A stretch of DNA of 64,000 bases from Ariolimax columbianus (GCA_036924085.1 JAVGWX010000004.1:40391293-40455292); one strand, 5' to 3'; positions 10,867-21,699 are shown, counted from the stretch's first letter. Made by a program: numbers and translations. Notes: a model not told the origin generated them from the sequence alone.

Positions 10867-11359
10867 ATCACACTGCAACATCCAAGGCAACGAGGAGGCA
10901 GACAGACTGGCAAAAGAAGGTGCAAGACTACCACAAACAGATACTAGTATGACGTACGAAGAGTCAAAACGGCTTATCAAAGCCAGATACATGACCAAAT
11001 GGGAAACCGAACATACTGGTTACACCAAAAACGATGCCTATTACCAGTTGAACCGAAGAGAGCAGGTCGTTGTCTTCAGACTTCGCACTGGCCACAATAG
11101 ACTGAGGTACCACCTATTCAACAAATTGAAGATAGGGTGTACCGACGAATGCCCGTGCGGTACTGGTAAAATGACCACTGAACATCTGCTGCAGAACTGC
11201 CCGACATACGAGGATCAGAGAGAGCAGATGTGGCCATCACCAGTGGAACTGCAAGACAAGCTCTATGGCAGTAGCGACAGCCTCAGGATGACCGCCGCTT
11301 TTATCGAAAAAATAATGGTTACTGTCTGACTGCGTACGCAGAAGAAGAAGAAGAAGAAG
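10867..11359 (+). mobile_element. Nested I-group LINE 3' fragment
   Basis: About 490 bp nearly identical to 31568-32055, the 3' end of the I-group LINE at 29.6-32.1 kb. It encodes the end of RNase H (CNIQGNEEADRLAKEG) and the C-terminal Cys/His motif CPCGTGKMTTEHLLQNCP, ending in (GAA)n. By eye only a handful of differences separate the two, including a small deletion near 10926 that shifts the frame. It lies inside the endonuclease of another LINE. Flanks show GGACCAATC and GCGACCATC, so a clean duplication is not certain. Confidence 0.92.
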
Positions 11360-13809
11360 GAGCGACCATCGACTTGGCATTGCCAAGCTAAACTTCAAGA
11401 TCCAGCCCAAAATGCGCCCCCAGGGAAAGAAACCATCGAGGAAGCTAAATGTCTCTCAGCTGAAATACGAACCCACGAGAGAAAGCTTCCAGGTAGAGCT
11501 TGATGGCAGAATATCTGAGCTTCGTTTTGAAAAGAACGACATCGAACAGAACTGGGCATCATTGAGAAACACACTCTTCGATACAGCTGTTAAACACATT
11601 GGCCAACTCACGCGCACGCATAAGGACTGGTTTGATGAGAACGATCTGGAAATACAGGGCCTTATCGATGCAAATCATGAAGCGCACAGGGAATACCAGA
11701 GGGACACATCATCTCCGGCTGGAAAAACTGCCTTCAATACTACTTGCAAAGCTGTCCAGACCAGGCTTAGAGAGATGCAAGATTCCTGGCTCAGCAAAAG
11801 AGCTGACGAAATTGAGATGTTCGCCGAGCGTCATGACACCAAACGGTTTTACGAGGCACTGAAACCTCTCTACGGCCCGCAGCCCTCTAGTAATATTCCA
11901 GTTCGCAGTGCGGATGGAGCACTGCTAACAGATAAGGTTCAGATTCTAGACAAATGGGCAGACCACTTCTGCAAAAAACTAAACCACCCATCGTCCATAA
12001 ATGAAGAGGCCATCCGGCGAATGCCGCAGGTGGAACTGAACCTGGTGTTGGATGAAGTCATCACTGAGGAGGAAGTCGACAGGGCAATCATTTCATTATC
12101 TATAGGATAAGCTCCAGGAGCTGATGCAATAGCAGCAGAGGTATATAAGACCGCTGGCCCATCGCTCACCAGAAAGATAACTGAACTCTTCTGTCACATG
12201 TGGGCTGAAGGAAAAATTCGGCAGGAGCTAAAGGACGCCTCAATCGTTCACCTGCACAAAAGAAAAAGGCAACCACCAGGAATGCGACAATCATCGTGGA
12301 ATATCGCTACTCTCCGTATCAGGCAAGATCCTGGCGCGCTTACTGCTAAACATGCTCAACAAACACCTTGAACAAAGCCACCACCTCCCAGAAAGCCAGT
12401 GTGGATTCAGAGCCGGAAGAGCAACTGTGGACATGATTTTTGCCGCTCGCCAAGTACAAGAGAAGTGTCGAGAACAAAATCAGGCCTTGTACACCACATT
12501 TATTGATTTGACAAAGGCATTTGATACAGTTAACAGAGGAGGGCTGTGGATGATAATATCTAAGTTTGGCTGTCCCAACAAGTTCATAACAATGCTGAAA
12601 CAGCTACACGAAGGCATGAGTGCTCGTGTACTGGACAGCGGTACAATCTCTAAAACGTTTCTAGTATCAAACGGAGTAAAACAAGGATGTGTACTCACCA
12701 CGACTTTGTTCAGCATGATGTTCGCGGCCACGATGACAGACGCCTTCAGATCACTGGAGCTTGGAATACCCATAAAGTACCGCACAGATGGCAAATTACT
12801 CAATCCCAGAAGAATGAAGGCCAAAACCAAAGTGGCTGGCGACATAATCATGGAACTTGTATTTGCTGACGACTGCGCTCTAATGAGCAACTCAGAACTG
12901 AACATACAGGTTGGAATAGACCAGTTCTCTGTCGCATGCGAAAATTTTGGCCTGACCATAAATGCCAAAAAAACAGAGGTCATGTACCAACCAGCACCAG
13001 GCATGCCGTACATAAAACCAGAGACTACAGTCAGCGGGCAGACGCTGAATGCCGTAGACAAATTCACATATCTGGGCAGCACGCTGTCGAGATCTGTCAG
13101 CCTAGACCATGAGGTGGCAAGCAGAATAGCAAAGGCCAGCACAGCCTTTGGTAGAATGCGCTCGATGGTCTGGGCACGTCGTGGCATCAGCGTCAAGACC
13201 AAACTCAAAGTCTACCGTGCAACCATCATTCCAACCCTACTATACGCTTGCGAAACCTGGACTGTATACTCTGGACATGCAAGAAGGTTAAACCACTTCC
13301 AAACAGGTTGCCTGAGGCGAATATTCCACATCCGATGGCAAGATCGTGTCACTGACATCGAGGTTCTCTCGAGGGCTAACATGCCTAGCATACATGCACT
13401 GCTAGAGAAAGCACGACTAGGATGGGCCGGACACCTCGTCCGTATGTCAGACGAGCGGCTCCCAAAGAAGCTTCTCTACGGCGAGCTGAGAGAGGGATGG
13501 CGCGAGAGAGGGCGCCCAAAGAAACGTTTTTAGGAAGGTCTGAACGACTCACTGAAAAGTTGCCAGATAGACATCGACACCTGGGAATGTCTTGCGCAAA
13601 ACAGATCTGACTGAAGAAGCGCAGTCAAATCGGATGTAGCTGCCGGTGAAGACGACAGTGTTGTGAAAGCCCAGAGCCGACGCGAGACCCGGAAATCCGG
13701 AGCAGCGGGAACACCATCCCCTTCTACAAACCTCGTATGCCCGATATGTAGCAGATGTTTTTGTGCCCGCATTGGCCTGTTCAGCCACATGCGCACCCAC
13801 ACCCAATAG
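11360..13809 (+). pseudogene. LINE RT and C2H2 region
   Basis: After the endonuclease end (SDHRLG) comes a linker (11412-12107). An in-frame TAA at 12108 sits in SIG*APGADAI, where relatives have Lys. A frameshift near 12265 leads into the RT frame 12352-13533: QCGFRAGRATVDM, TTFIDLTKAFDTV (motif A), NGVKQGCVL (motif B), LVFADDCALM (motif C, FADD) and YLGSTLSRSVSLDHEV. The C-terminal part has RLGWAGHLVRMSDERLPKK. A TAG at 13531 and a TGA near 13608 interrupt the frame, which then continues to VCPICSRCFCARIGLFSHMR and THTQ-stop at about 13809, a CCHH finger. Confidence 0.9.
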
Positions 13810-13869
13810 GGAAATCTGGGACAAGGATGATGTCGGCGGTCCTCATCGACAACGATGGACAGCTATTAT

Positions 13870-14030
13870 TAATGCACAATATATAGTGGTTTTTTACGCC
13901 CTGTTATGTAGAAATAAAGGTGAAATAGTGCCTAGTTTAAATTTGTAAACACAAATTGCATGACTGTAGTCTGACCATGCTGACTGGTGAAATATTTGAC
14001 CGAATGGTAATTCCCTCTAAAATTTGTCAC
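13870..14030 (+). repeat. Repeat E copy 1, right part
   Basis: Resumes repeat E after the LINE. GTGCCTAGTTTAAATTTGT and ATTGCATGACTGTAGTCTGA match 33810-33860. It runs on to CGCCCTGTATATA, possibly the element end. Confidence 0.8.
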
Positions 14031-14740
14031 GCCCTGTATATAATCAAGGTGACTGCGATTAACATTTGAGTTTCAGGAACCCAGTTTTTATTTGTTTGGA
14101 TTTGTTTCTTCACAGTACTAGTATTGTTTTTAGTTTTGGACTTTACATCATAAGTCTATGCTAGATTTCCGATAAGAGCTTACGTGTAACTTGTATTCAA
14201 GAAACGCATTTGCCAAAAGATTCAATTGCGTTTTTAGCCAGATCAGATAATAGTTTCATAGAAATACGTGTACACTTTTCAAGTAAGTCTTCCGCATTCC
14301 TTCCTCGTGGTTTTAGCTGCATGTGATATGGTAAATCTTGCCTTCAGGTTTATGGATCTTGAAGTCACGAGGCTCTTTCATGAAGCGCTTTCAATACGTT
14401 AACTGGACGCAACTTGCTATGCGGCTTATCAGACCTTGACGTGCATGCCTAAACCAACTAGTTCTCAATGTGAGATCCACTTATACATGATTGAGTCATG
14501 CTAGGAGCCGTTCGTAACAAGCTTCCATCAAACTGTAATGATCTTAGTAATGCTGCAAAGGTTACTTTTTAAATACCCTGACAAAAATGTATATTATATG
14601 CCAAAATCAACGCCATTGAGACATTCAGAGATAATCTTTGTTAAATATCCATTTATACGGAAAAGGCAGACACGCAGCCAAGAAGGTGAACAGAGAGATC
14701 TTAGGCAGGGTAGTAGACAGGCAGTATCATGTTAAGAATA
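14031..14740. other. No recognised feature
   Basis: Unassigned sequence between repeat E and the palindromic mariner. Small open frames show no family resemblance. Confidence 0.35.
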
Positions 14741-14742
14741 TA

Positions 14743-15711
14743 CGACGCATGGTCAAATGCAAACCGGACCTAACTGCACCAAGTGAACATACGTGTGATG
14801 CACATGATTACGTTACTTCAGGTGTAAACAGCACATACCAACCGTCAAGTTTGTAAAATTGCATTATTCTTCGATTCATCATTTCATCAGCAGACCGTTG
14901 AAAACATGGTGGGAGTGATACGGAATCCGTCCAGAGCGGTGATTCGGTTTCTAGCAGCTGGAGGATGTCAACCAGTTAACATTCATCAGGCAGTGTAACT
15001 GACAAAAGTGTGTCGAAGACAACAGTGAAGAACTGGACAGAAATGTAAATATCAAGAAGGACATGAGTTAACGAAAGATCTTCCCAGACCAGCTTACGTT
15101 TGCTAGCAGTGGAATTCGCTGTGTTGCTAGGGACAGTCAAATGGTGGCTAGCAAGAAACTGGAGTATCGGAAGGTGTGTTCGCAATTGGTACCTTGCTTG
15201 CTAGCCAACCACCAAAATGAAGAACTCTCCTTAGCGGCACAGCGAATTCCTCTGCTAGCGAACGTAAGTTCTGGCGACGGTCCACGCAAATTGCTGCATC
15301 AATTATGGCGATGTCATCTTCTGACGCAACAATATACGCCTGACCTGGTCTCGGAAGATCTTTCGTTAACGCCCGTCTTTCTTTAAACACCGTTCTTCAG
15401 TTCTTCACTGTTGTCTTTGATAAGCTTTTGTCACCATACAGTACCTGCATTATGTGATGAATGTCAACTGGTCGACATCATTCAGGTGTTAGAAACCAAA
15501 TTATCGCTTACTGATCAACTCTTGACGAATTCCGTATCACACCCGCCATGTTTTCAACGGTCTGCAGAGGAAACTATAAATCGGAGGACAATGAAATTTT
15601 GCAAACTTGACGGTTGGTATGCGCTGTTTACACCTGAAGTGACGTCAGCATGCACATCGTAGGTATATTCGCTTGTTTCAGTTAGGTCCGGTTTTATTTA
15701 AACACGCCTCG
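14743..15711. mobile_element. Palindromic mariner-like element
   Basis: A 969-bp element flanked by TA at 14741-14742 and 15712-15713. The ends are inverted: CGACGCATGGTCAAATGCAA on the left and, reversed, CGAGGCGTGTTTAAATAAAA on the right, each followed by ACCGGACCTAACTG. Both arms carry transposase-derived sequence pointing inwards. The left arm has VIRNPSRAVIRFLAAGGCQP from 14914. The minus-strand right arm has FKERRALTKDLPRPGQAYIV and IDAAICVDRRQNLRSLAEEF (15148-15390). No catalytic DD(D/E) domain is present. The structure is a head-to-head foldback with the centre near 15150-15200. Confidence 0.85.
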
Positions 15712-15713
15712 TA

Positions 15714-15840
15714 TATAAGTAGTTACATGGGTGCTAAGCAGATAGGCGAGTAAGCAGTAGCTTATAAATGTAGTTGGGTGCTACGTATGTAGGTAGGTAA
15801 GCAAGTAGGTATGTATGTCGATATATAGATAGGTAGCTTA
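15714..15840. repeat. Degenerate (GTAG)n/(GTAT)n microsatellite
   Basis: Interrupted tetranucleotides GTAG, GTAT and ATAG directly after the mariner-like element. Confidence 0.75.
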
Positions 15841-15969
15841 GGTTGGTATGTTGACTGTTAAGGAATTCCGGTAAGTTCCTACTGAACGGCCATTCGTTCA
15901 TGCCAACACCGCCTCCCACACCCATCCTGACCATATTCTCCTGCTCCAGATAATCTCACTAAATGCACT

Positions 15970-16440
15970 CACTGTATTCATCCGTTACATTCACCCGCAA
16001 CATTCCCACACTACATGCACCTGCAGTATTCATCCGCTGCATTCCTCTACTACATTCAAACACTACATGACCCGCTACATTCACCCGCTACATTGACCTG
16101 CTGTTGTCACAGCTACATTCACCTGCTACGATCACCCGCAAAATTCACCTGCAAAATTCACCCGTTGCATTCACCGGTTACATTCACCCGCTACTTTCAT
16201 CTGCTACATGCACTCGCTACATTTATGGGCTACTGTCCCCCGCTACATTCACACTCTGCATCCAACCGCTACATTCACCCTCTACATTCACTCTCTACAT
16301 TCGCCCGCTACATTCACCCTCTACATTCCCCATTTACGTTCACCTGATACATTTACCCTCTACATTCACCTTCTACATTCATCCTCAACATTCCCCTGCT
16401 ACATTCGCCCAATACATTGACTCGCTATATTCATCCTTCA
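15970..16440. repeat. 13-bp tandem array
   Basis: Diverged copies of CTACATTCACCCG over about 470 bp, roughly 36 copies. The period is not a multiple of 3, yet stops are rare in all plus frames, giving overlapping Thr/His/Ser-rich ORFs that are almost certainly not genes. Confidence 0.92.
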
Positions 16441-16522
16441 TTGATGAGTGGTTCAAAACAATCACCAACACTGACATTGACAGAGCACACAGACAGTAAT
16501 ATATGACATTGCATCCCCACAC

Positions 16523-16890
16523 GGGATCAAGACGCTGAGCAGCGCATTAGCTGCAGTGGTCAGCGACCCATAGCTGACTGCTAGCGTCAAGGCCAGCGAA
16601 CCAGAGCTGCCAAGACCCTTCTACACCTCCACGCGGTGATCCTGGATAACAGGCTGCAGCAGGGCAGACTGGCTAAGGAAAAGAGATCGAAGAGGGAATG
16701 CTAACCCGGTACTCAAAAAAATGCTTGCTGAAGTCGGATGTGTTTGGCCGAAAGGTGCAAATATCGCAGTCAAGCTGTAAACTACAGCACAACGCATTCC
16801 GTTCTCTGGACTACATTCTGCTACTTAGGCTCTTTCGGGGTTTCGTAGCGGGAGATTGAGAACGAACGAAGAAGAAGAAGAAGAAGAAGT
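16523..16890 (+). mobile_element. SINE-A copy 1, complete, with TSD
   Basis: A 368-bp element from GGGATCAAGACGCTGAGCAG to a (GAA)n tail, flanked by the exact 10-bp duplication ATCCCCACAC (16513-16522, 16891-16900). An A-box-like TAGCTGCAGTGGTCAGCG lies in the head; a B box is not convincing. The last 50 bp before the tail are GGTTTCGTAGCGGGAGATTG then AGAACGAAC. This copy defines the family boundaries used for the others. Confidence 0.92.
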
Positions 16891-16900
16891 ATCCCCACAC

Positions 16901-17285
16901 AAATGTACTTATAATTGACGTATAGCTGTTGTATATTTGATCTTAAGTCCAGATGTTTGACATATTACAAATGCACGCGCTTATTTGAATTGTTGCAATT
17001 GTTGTCTATTTAGATATTGTTTGTTATTCAACATGCAGCGCTGAACGACGTCTCGTTATCAGTCAAACTTGAGAAAATTACCTATAGATCTCAGACCGTA
17101 TATTTAGAAATGTGTTTTTATGTTTTCTGAATATTAAAAAAGAACACAAAAAGTGAGAAGAAAGCGAACAAGACGAATAACGAAGACATAATGGTAGTTT
17201 AATAGTAAAATAAGATGAAATTGAAAGAAATGACATTGTTTGTACCTCTTTTTCTTCAAGTGTTGATGTTAGAACTTGTCGTGTT
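16901..17285. other. No recognised feature
   Basis: AT-rich unassigned sequence. Confidence 0.35.
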
Positions 17286-17455
17286 ACAGTGGTTGTTAGT
17301 TTATATGTCCATCATGAACCAAACTTATGTTTCCTGCTGTTTTATATATCTGAATCACGTGTGTACAGCCTTAAAGGCCATCTGTCCATCGTACAACTTA
17401 ATCTGTATAAGCACTATTAAGTCAATATTTGTCAACAATTAAATAATGTGTTGTG
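17286..17455 (+). repeat. Repeat G, uninterrupted copy
   Basis: TTTCCTGCTGTTTTA, TGTGTACAGCCTTAAAGGCC and TAAGTCAATATTTGTCAACA are matched at 21712-22370, where the same sequence is split by about 540 bp. Family unknown. Confidence 0.7.
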
Positions 17456-18540
17456 CTGCATTCCTGAGTTTTTATAAACATCAAAAGTAAACACAACCGA
17501 AGTTATGGATTATATCAAAATTGTAATGTAAATTATATTAAGTCCGTTCTCACATTTTAAGTTCAACAAAAGCCGAAACAACCGAAGTGTAATTTTTGAA
17601 CTAAATTTAAACGTACCCCAATTTCCCATTTACATTTTTTTCATTTATTCCTTTTTTCAATTCGTTCATGCATTCCCTTGTGCTGTTGGTATTAAAGCAT
17701 ATGTCCAATTGTGCATTTGGTTGACCCTAACTAGCTTTTGGGGAAGCCTGAATCCAGTTTTTGATAATATTGTTTTGTTTCGCGTATCTGCTCCAATATC
17801 TGTGTGTATGTAATTGTACGTTTCTGTTCCTTTAACCAGCTTTTTTGTATTTTTATTTTCTCAGATAGATAGTTTGGATGAATTGAAAGTTCTTTAGTCG
17901 TTTCTTGCTAGCATGCTTAAAATATATGTGTGGACCTTGGACTTCACTGGTAGGCCAATACCAAGGTCTGTTATATGACACGTGTTATACTTTTCCAATA
18001 TCAATAAATAAATTAAGAAATTGAACATTTCTTATCATGTCAAACAAGCAACGATTTCAACACCTGTATGGTTTACATAATAACTACGGTTATTGACTTG
18101 TCACCGACGTCGTCATGTAAATGCAAATACAGATAAGAGGAATTATCTATAGATCATTTATTTTGGATGAGAGGATAGACAAAATTATGGAAAATATTCG
18201 AAAACCTATAAGAGAATAGAGAAGACATAGAGAACAAATGACAGCAAGGGATTGCAAAAAGACATATGTAAAAATGTGTTACTGAATAAGAAAAAGTATG
18301 GTGGAAGAGAACTGGATAATCATCAACAAGTGCCATACCTTCAAATACGTTTACAAGTATCAGCCTCTCGATGTTGTCAACACTTTATGTATTATTTAAT
18401 AAGCCAACTTGTTGTGCAGTCCTGATTTCTCTCCTTCGTTGTGGTCATTCAGTTTTGCCATCGGTTTTTCCCATGCTACAAGGTTTTCTAGATCAGATGT
18501 TTCCTAACTTTTTTTTATACCTGTGGACCTGTACAAATTC
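17456..18540. other. No recognised feature
   Basis: AT-rich sequence. No exon-like frame and no family match. Confidence 0.35.
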
Positions 18541-18544
18541 AAAA

Positions 18545-18712
18545 CATTTTTCGCGGACCAGCGAAGTTAGGAACAATTTTTCGCCGACCAGCGAAGTTAG
18601 GAACAATTTTTCGCCGACCAGCGAAGTGTGAAACAATTTTTCGCGGACCAGCGAAACTAAGAACAATGTTTCACGGACCAACGAGGTTTGGAACAATTTT
18701 TCGCGGGCAGCT
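18545..18712. repeat. 30-bp tandem array, 5-6 copies
   Basis: The unit is TTTTTCGCCGACCAGCGAAG followed by TTAGGAACAA. The core TTCGC-cGACCA-GCGAA is itself palindromic. The preceding text (cctaacttttttttatacctgtggacc) faintly resembles hAT-type ends; that is only a suggestion. Confidence 0.9.
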
Positions 18713-18978
18713 CTAACAGAAATAAAAACCATTTTTAGAAATACATTGCCTTCCCAAATACCACAACACAGTATTGGGTAATAAGTTCACATTTAAAACT
18801 TGTCTATCATTTTCCGATTGACCTAATTTACATTTAGCCATATTTGGATACCTGATTATTTACAAACCTCACTTACTTAAATTAACATGCCCAATTTAGA
18901 AACTCTTTTGTGTCCGAAAAGTACAGCTACGTGTGAAGCTGACGTCATTTGAGTTTAAAAAATTAGCCCATCACAGCT

Positions 18979-19316
18979 TAGATGAAGATGCTGAGCAGCG
19001 CATGAGCTGCAGCGGTCAGCGACCCATAGCTCAGGGCCAGCGAACCAGAGATGCCAAGACCCTTCTACACCTCCACGCGGTGATCCTGGATAACAGGCTG
19101 CAACAGAGCAGACTGGCTAAATAGAAGGGATCGAAGAGGGAATGCTATCCCGGTACTCAAAAAATGCTTGCTGAAGTCGGATGTTTTGGACCGAAAGGTG
19201 CAAATATCGCAGTCAAGCTGTAAACTACTACACAACGCATTCCGTTCTCTGAACCATATTTTGCTGCTAGGCTCGTGTCAGGGTTTGGTAGCGAGAGATT
19301 TACAACAAACGAAGCT
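18979..19316 (+). mobile_element. SINE-A copy 2, tail lost
   Basis: Close match to copy 1 from GATGCTGAGCAGCGCATGAG to GGTAGCGAGAGATT, with a small deletion after 'cccatagct'. The GAA tail is replaced by unrelated sequence and no TSD was found. Confidence 0.88.
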
Positions 19317-19684
19317 ACGCCAATCGAAGATCACCTCAAGGCGACGTTCATAGTTGAGGGGTTAACCCGCGAGAACTTAGTTGCAGACCGGCAGGAAATT
19401 TCTGTTGACCGTAATCGGTCCGTGGACAGCGTGAATTGTGTGTATAGTCTTGTTATGTGACTTGGTAATGCCATTTTGTTATTGATCCCTGGTAAAATGC
19501 ATTCATTGTATTACTTAACATGCAGAATCACATGTGGGCTATTGTAAGAAGTTTATCTTTATGTTTAATCGAGGAAAAGTAAACAAGTAACCATCATATT
19601 ATGTGATTAATTATAACAAGCCTGTTATGATTCATTTATGTATTTACTCTTCAAGAACATTGTTCAAACGTCACAACCATAAAT
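19317..19684. other. No recognised feature
   Basis: Unassigned sequence between SINE-A and SINE-F. Confidence 0.35.
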
Positions 19685-20012
19685 CTGTTCAAGAATGAGG
19701 GAGGGTTGCAAGTCGTCGATCCCGTACTTGCTCAGTCCCGGCCATCACATAAGGTGCCCGCGGCAGACCACGAGCTCCGTAGCTCCCGCAGTGGCTTCAC
19801 AATTTCCCTTGACTTCGTCAGGTACCCATTTACAGCTTGATCGACTGGAACAAGCCGTCATACTATGAAAAATCCACCATATGCCCCGTCTGCCAAACTG
19901 AACACGACGTGATTCGAACCTGGTAAGTGGGATTGTCAACCGAGCACACAATCCATAGGCCACCGAAACTTGTAAACCAATATTGTTTAACTGTATGACT
20001 CTAGCATCCATA
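19685..20012 (-). mobile_element. tRNA-derived SINE-F-like copy 2, diverged
   Basis: The reverse complement has GGTGGCCTATGGATTGTGTG (A-box region), CCAGGTTCGAATCACG (clear B box) and AGCTGTAAATGGGTACCTGA (SINE-F central domain). The 3' part differs from the 6.2 and 43.0 kb copies, so it may be a related subfamily. Confidence 0.72.
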
Positions 20013-20930
20013 TCTTGGGATGTGGCCATTGGATCTAATAAGGCTCATCATTATTCAATGTCATGCCAAGGGACATTGAAGATCAATACGCTCAACAAAT
20101 AGCTATTCTTTGAGCATGTCGGCATTGTAGATTATCTCTGTGTTCCCAATAATTTTGACACGACATCCCAATCCTCGTGCTCAGCATCGTCTCAATCTCT
20201 CTTCTATCTATATTCCCTACGGCCACATTGCTTTCCAGACATCCCTTTCTAAGTACGTGATCTGTGAACCTTGTCTGCCTCCTTGTTATGTTAGTTAGAC
20301 ATTATCATAGCATGTTGTTGTCTGTAACTTGTTTCCGTTACATGTCTTACCTGTACAAGGTATACTCTGTCAACAGTCCTTGTGTAGTCGATAAACTTCT
20401 TCTTCTTCTTCATCGTACGCTGTTTACAGCGATATTTACGTTGCACTGATTTAATTTGTTAGCCAGTGGCTCAGTGCATCCGATTTCAACAGGCGTTTCT
20501 GTAGGGTTGCCCTCCTTAGCCTTTGGCTGTCCCCAGCCTAACTGCAAGGCAGCAGTTGTTTTTGGTCAGAGTTGTCTCTCTTGGGAAGTTGTCTTGCAGG
20601 ACTATCGAGTCTTCCCTACTCGTGTCTATAGCGTTTGGCAATGATATGATGGACTATGTACTAGTTTGTACTATCCCGGAAGAGAGGCAGTCCAGTGTGA
20701 CTTTTTCCCAGGATCGTCACGTCCTGCCAGAAACGTAGCATATGCATATGAGTGAGGTATCTTTTTGCTCGCTCTATTTTCTCGGCTCATCTGCAGTGAT
20801 TGTACGCCTAGCATTCCCCGCCACCCGGGAGCTTGCCACCATAGGACAGGAGGTGCAGTGTCCGCTGGACTGCATCTCTTCTGCGTCCATTGGAATGACT
20901 GATAGCCGACAGAGGCAAAGAGCGAGGAAG
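20013..20930. other. No recognised gene; short (CTT)n at 20397-20412
   Basis: Unassigned sequence. Short open frames show no resemblance to known families. Confidence 0.35.
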
Positions 20931-20934
20931 GAGT

Positions 20935-21165
20935 GCATTTTACCAGGTGCATTCCTGCGGCTCGATCGGGCCGGGACACAAGCCCCAGCCATGTCGTAGC
21001 CTCCCATTTCAGCGGTGCTGAGATTTTGGGCGGGATTCTGGCTTAGAGGCGTTCGGCCGTAATCCCTCAGATGGTAGCTTATCAGCCAAGCACGTGGACC
21101 AAATTTCAGCGACCTGTGATTCCTCTCGAAATAGTGCATTTGACCAGGGGACAAGCCTAGTCTTG
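20935..21165 (-). pseudogene. 28S rRNA 3'-region fragment, copy 1
   Basis: The reverse complement contains CGAGAGGAATCACAGG, TGCTTGGCTGATAAGCTACC, ATCTGAGGGATTACGG, CCGAACGCCTCTAAGCC and AGAATCCCGCCC. These correspond to the conserved stretch near the 3' end of large-subunit rRNA (family: ...GCTACCATCTGTGGGATTATGACTGAACGCCTCTAAGTCAGAATCCCGCCC). Identity is imperfect and the fragment is short, so it is a pseudogene. Confidence 0.85.
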
Positions 21166-21185
21166 CACGGAGATGTTGTCCGCCT

Positions 21186-21640
21186 AGGGGGCGGACATGG
21201 TCAAGGGTTGAGTCTCAGCAGTTCGCAGTGAGGTAGCTGATCTACTGCTTAGGGCACCCGACCGAGAACTAAGTCTTCTACAAATGATTTCATTCCTCAT
21301 CGCCGTATGGGGTGAATATCGAGCAGCTTCCCGCCCGCTTTTATCAGCGGACGGCAGAGACCTCATTCTGCGGCTTGACCGGGCGGGGCTGGAGCGTGAC
21401 CCCGAGGTCCCCACCATGTCGAAGCCTCCCTTTGCATTCGTGCTGGGCTGCTTTTTGGCGGGATGTTTGGCTTAGAGGCGTTCGGCCGTAATCCCTCACC
21501 TCGGACCGTTGGCTTATCCGCCTAGTACGTGAACCAAAATGTCTGCGGCTCCTCTCGGGCTTAGCAGGATTACCGTAGCAGAGCATTGTCATTTGTAGGG
21601 TAAAGCTGACCTGTCTTCATAGGGTCTATTTCCAGTAGTC
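21186..21640 (-). pseudogene. 28S rRNA 3' end, copy 2 (longer)
   Basis: Reading down from 21640: GAAGACAGGTCAGCTTTACC, GGTAATCCTGCTAAGCCCGA, GAGGAGCCGCAGACATTTTG, CCGAACGCCTCTAAGCC, then ATTTGTAGAAGACTTAGTTC, TCGGTCGGGTGCCCTAAGCA and a 3' terminus ending CTTGACCATGTCCGCC. This spans about 450 bases to what looks like the mature 3' end of 28S rRNA. Substitutions at normally invariant positions and the lack of surrounding rDNA make it non-functional. It lies head-to-tail with copy 1. Confidence 0.88.
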
Positions 21641-21699
21641 GATAAACAAAAGATAAACATTGTTTCTATATATGTATGCTGCTGTCCAGCATAACCTTA

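Larger units (their letters stand above)
10199..13869 (+). mobile_element. 5'-truncated LINE inserted in repeat E
   Basis: Non-LTR retrotransposon bounded by the 8-bp duplication TAATGCAC (10191-10198 and 13870-13877). The intact site is visible in the repeat E copy at 33.74 kb (taatacaatatat). It carries most of an apurinic endonuclease, an RT, and a C-terminal C2H2 finger just before the 3' end, and is 5'-truncated inside the endonuclease. Proteins of this type are often named craniofacial development protein 2-like in databases; the clade (RTE-like or Jockey superfamily) was not resolved. It is itself interrupted at 10867-11359 by another LINE. Several frameshifts and stops show it is inactive. 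Confidence 0.9.

Noticed and set aside
10371..13533. Host craniofacial development protein 2-like gene
   Set aside because: The content is endonuclease plus RT of a LINE with TSD, frameshifts and a nested insertion.
15148..15390. Independent minus-strand gene
   Set aside because: It is the right arm of the palindromic mariner-like element (transposase fragment).
20935..21640. Functional rRNA gene
   Set aside because: Only short, substituted 3' fragments; no rest of the rDNA unit.
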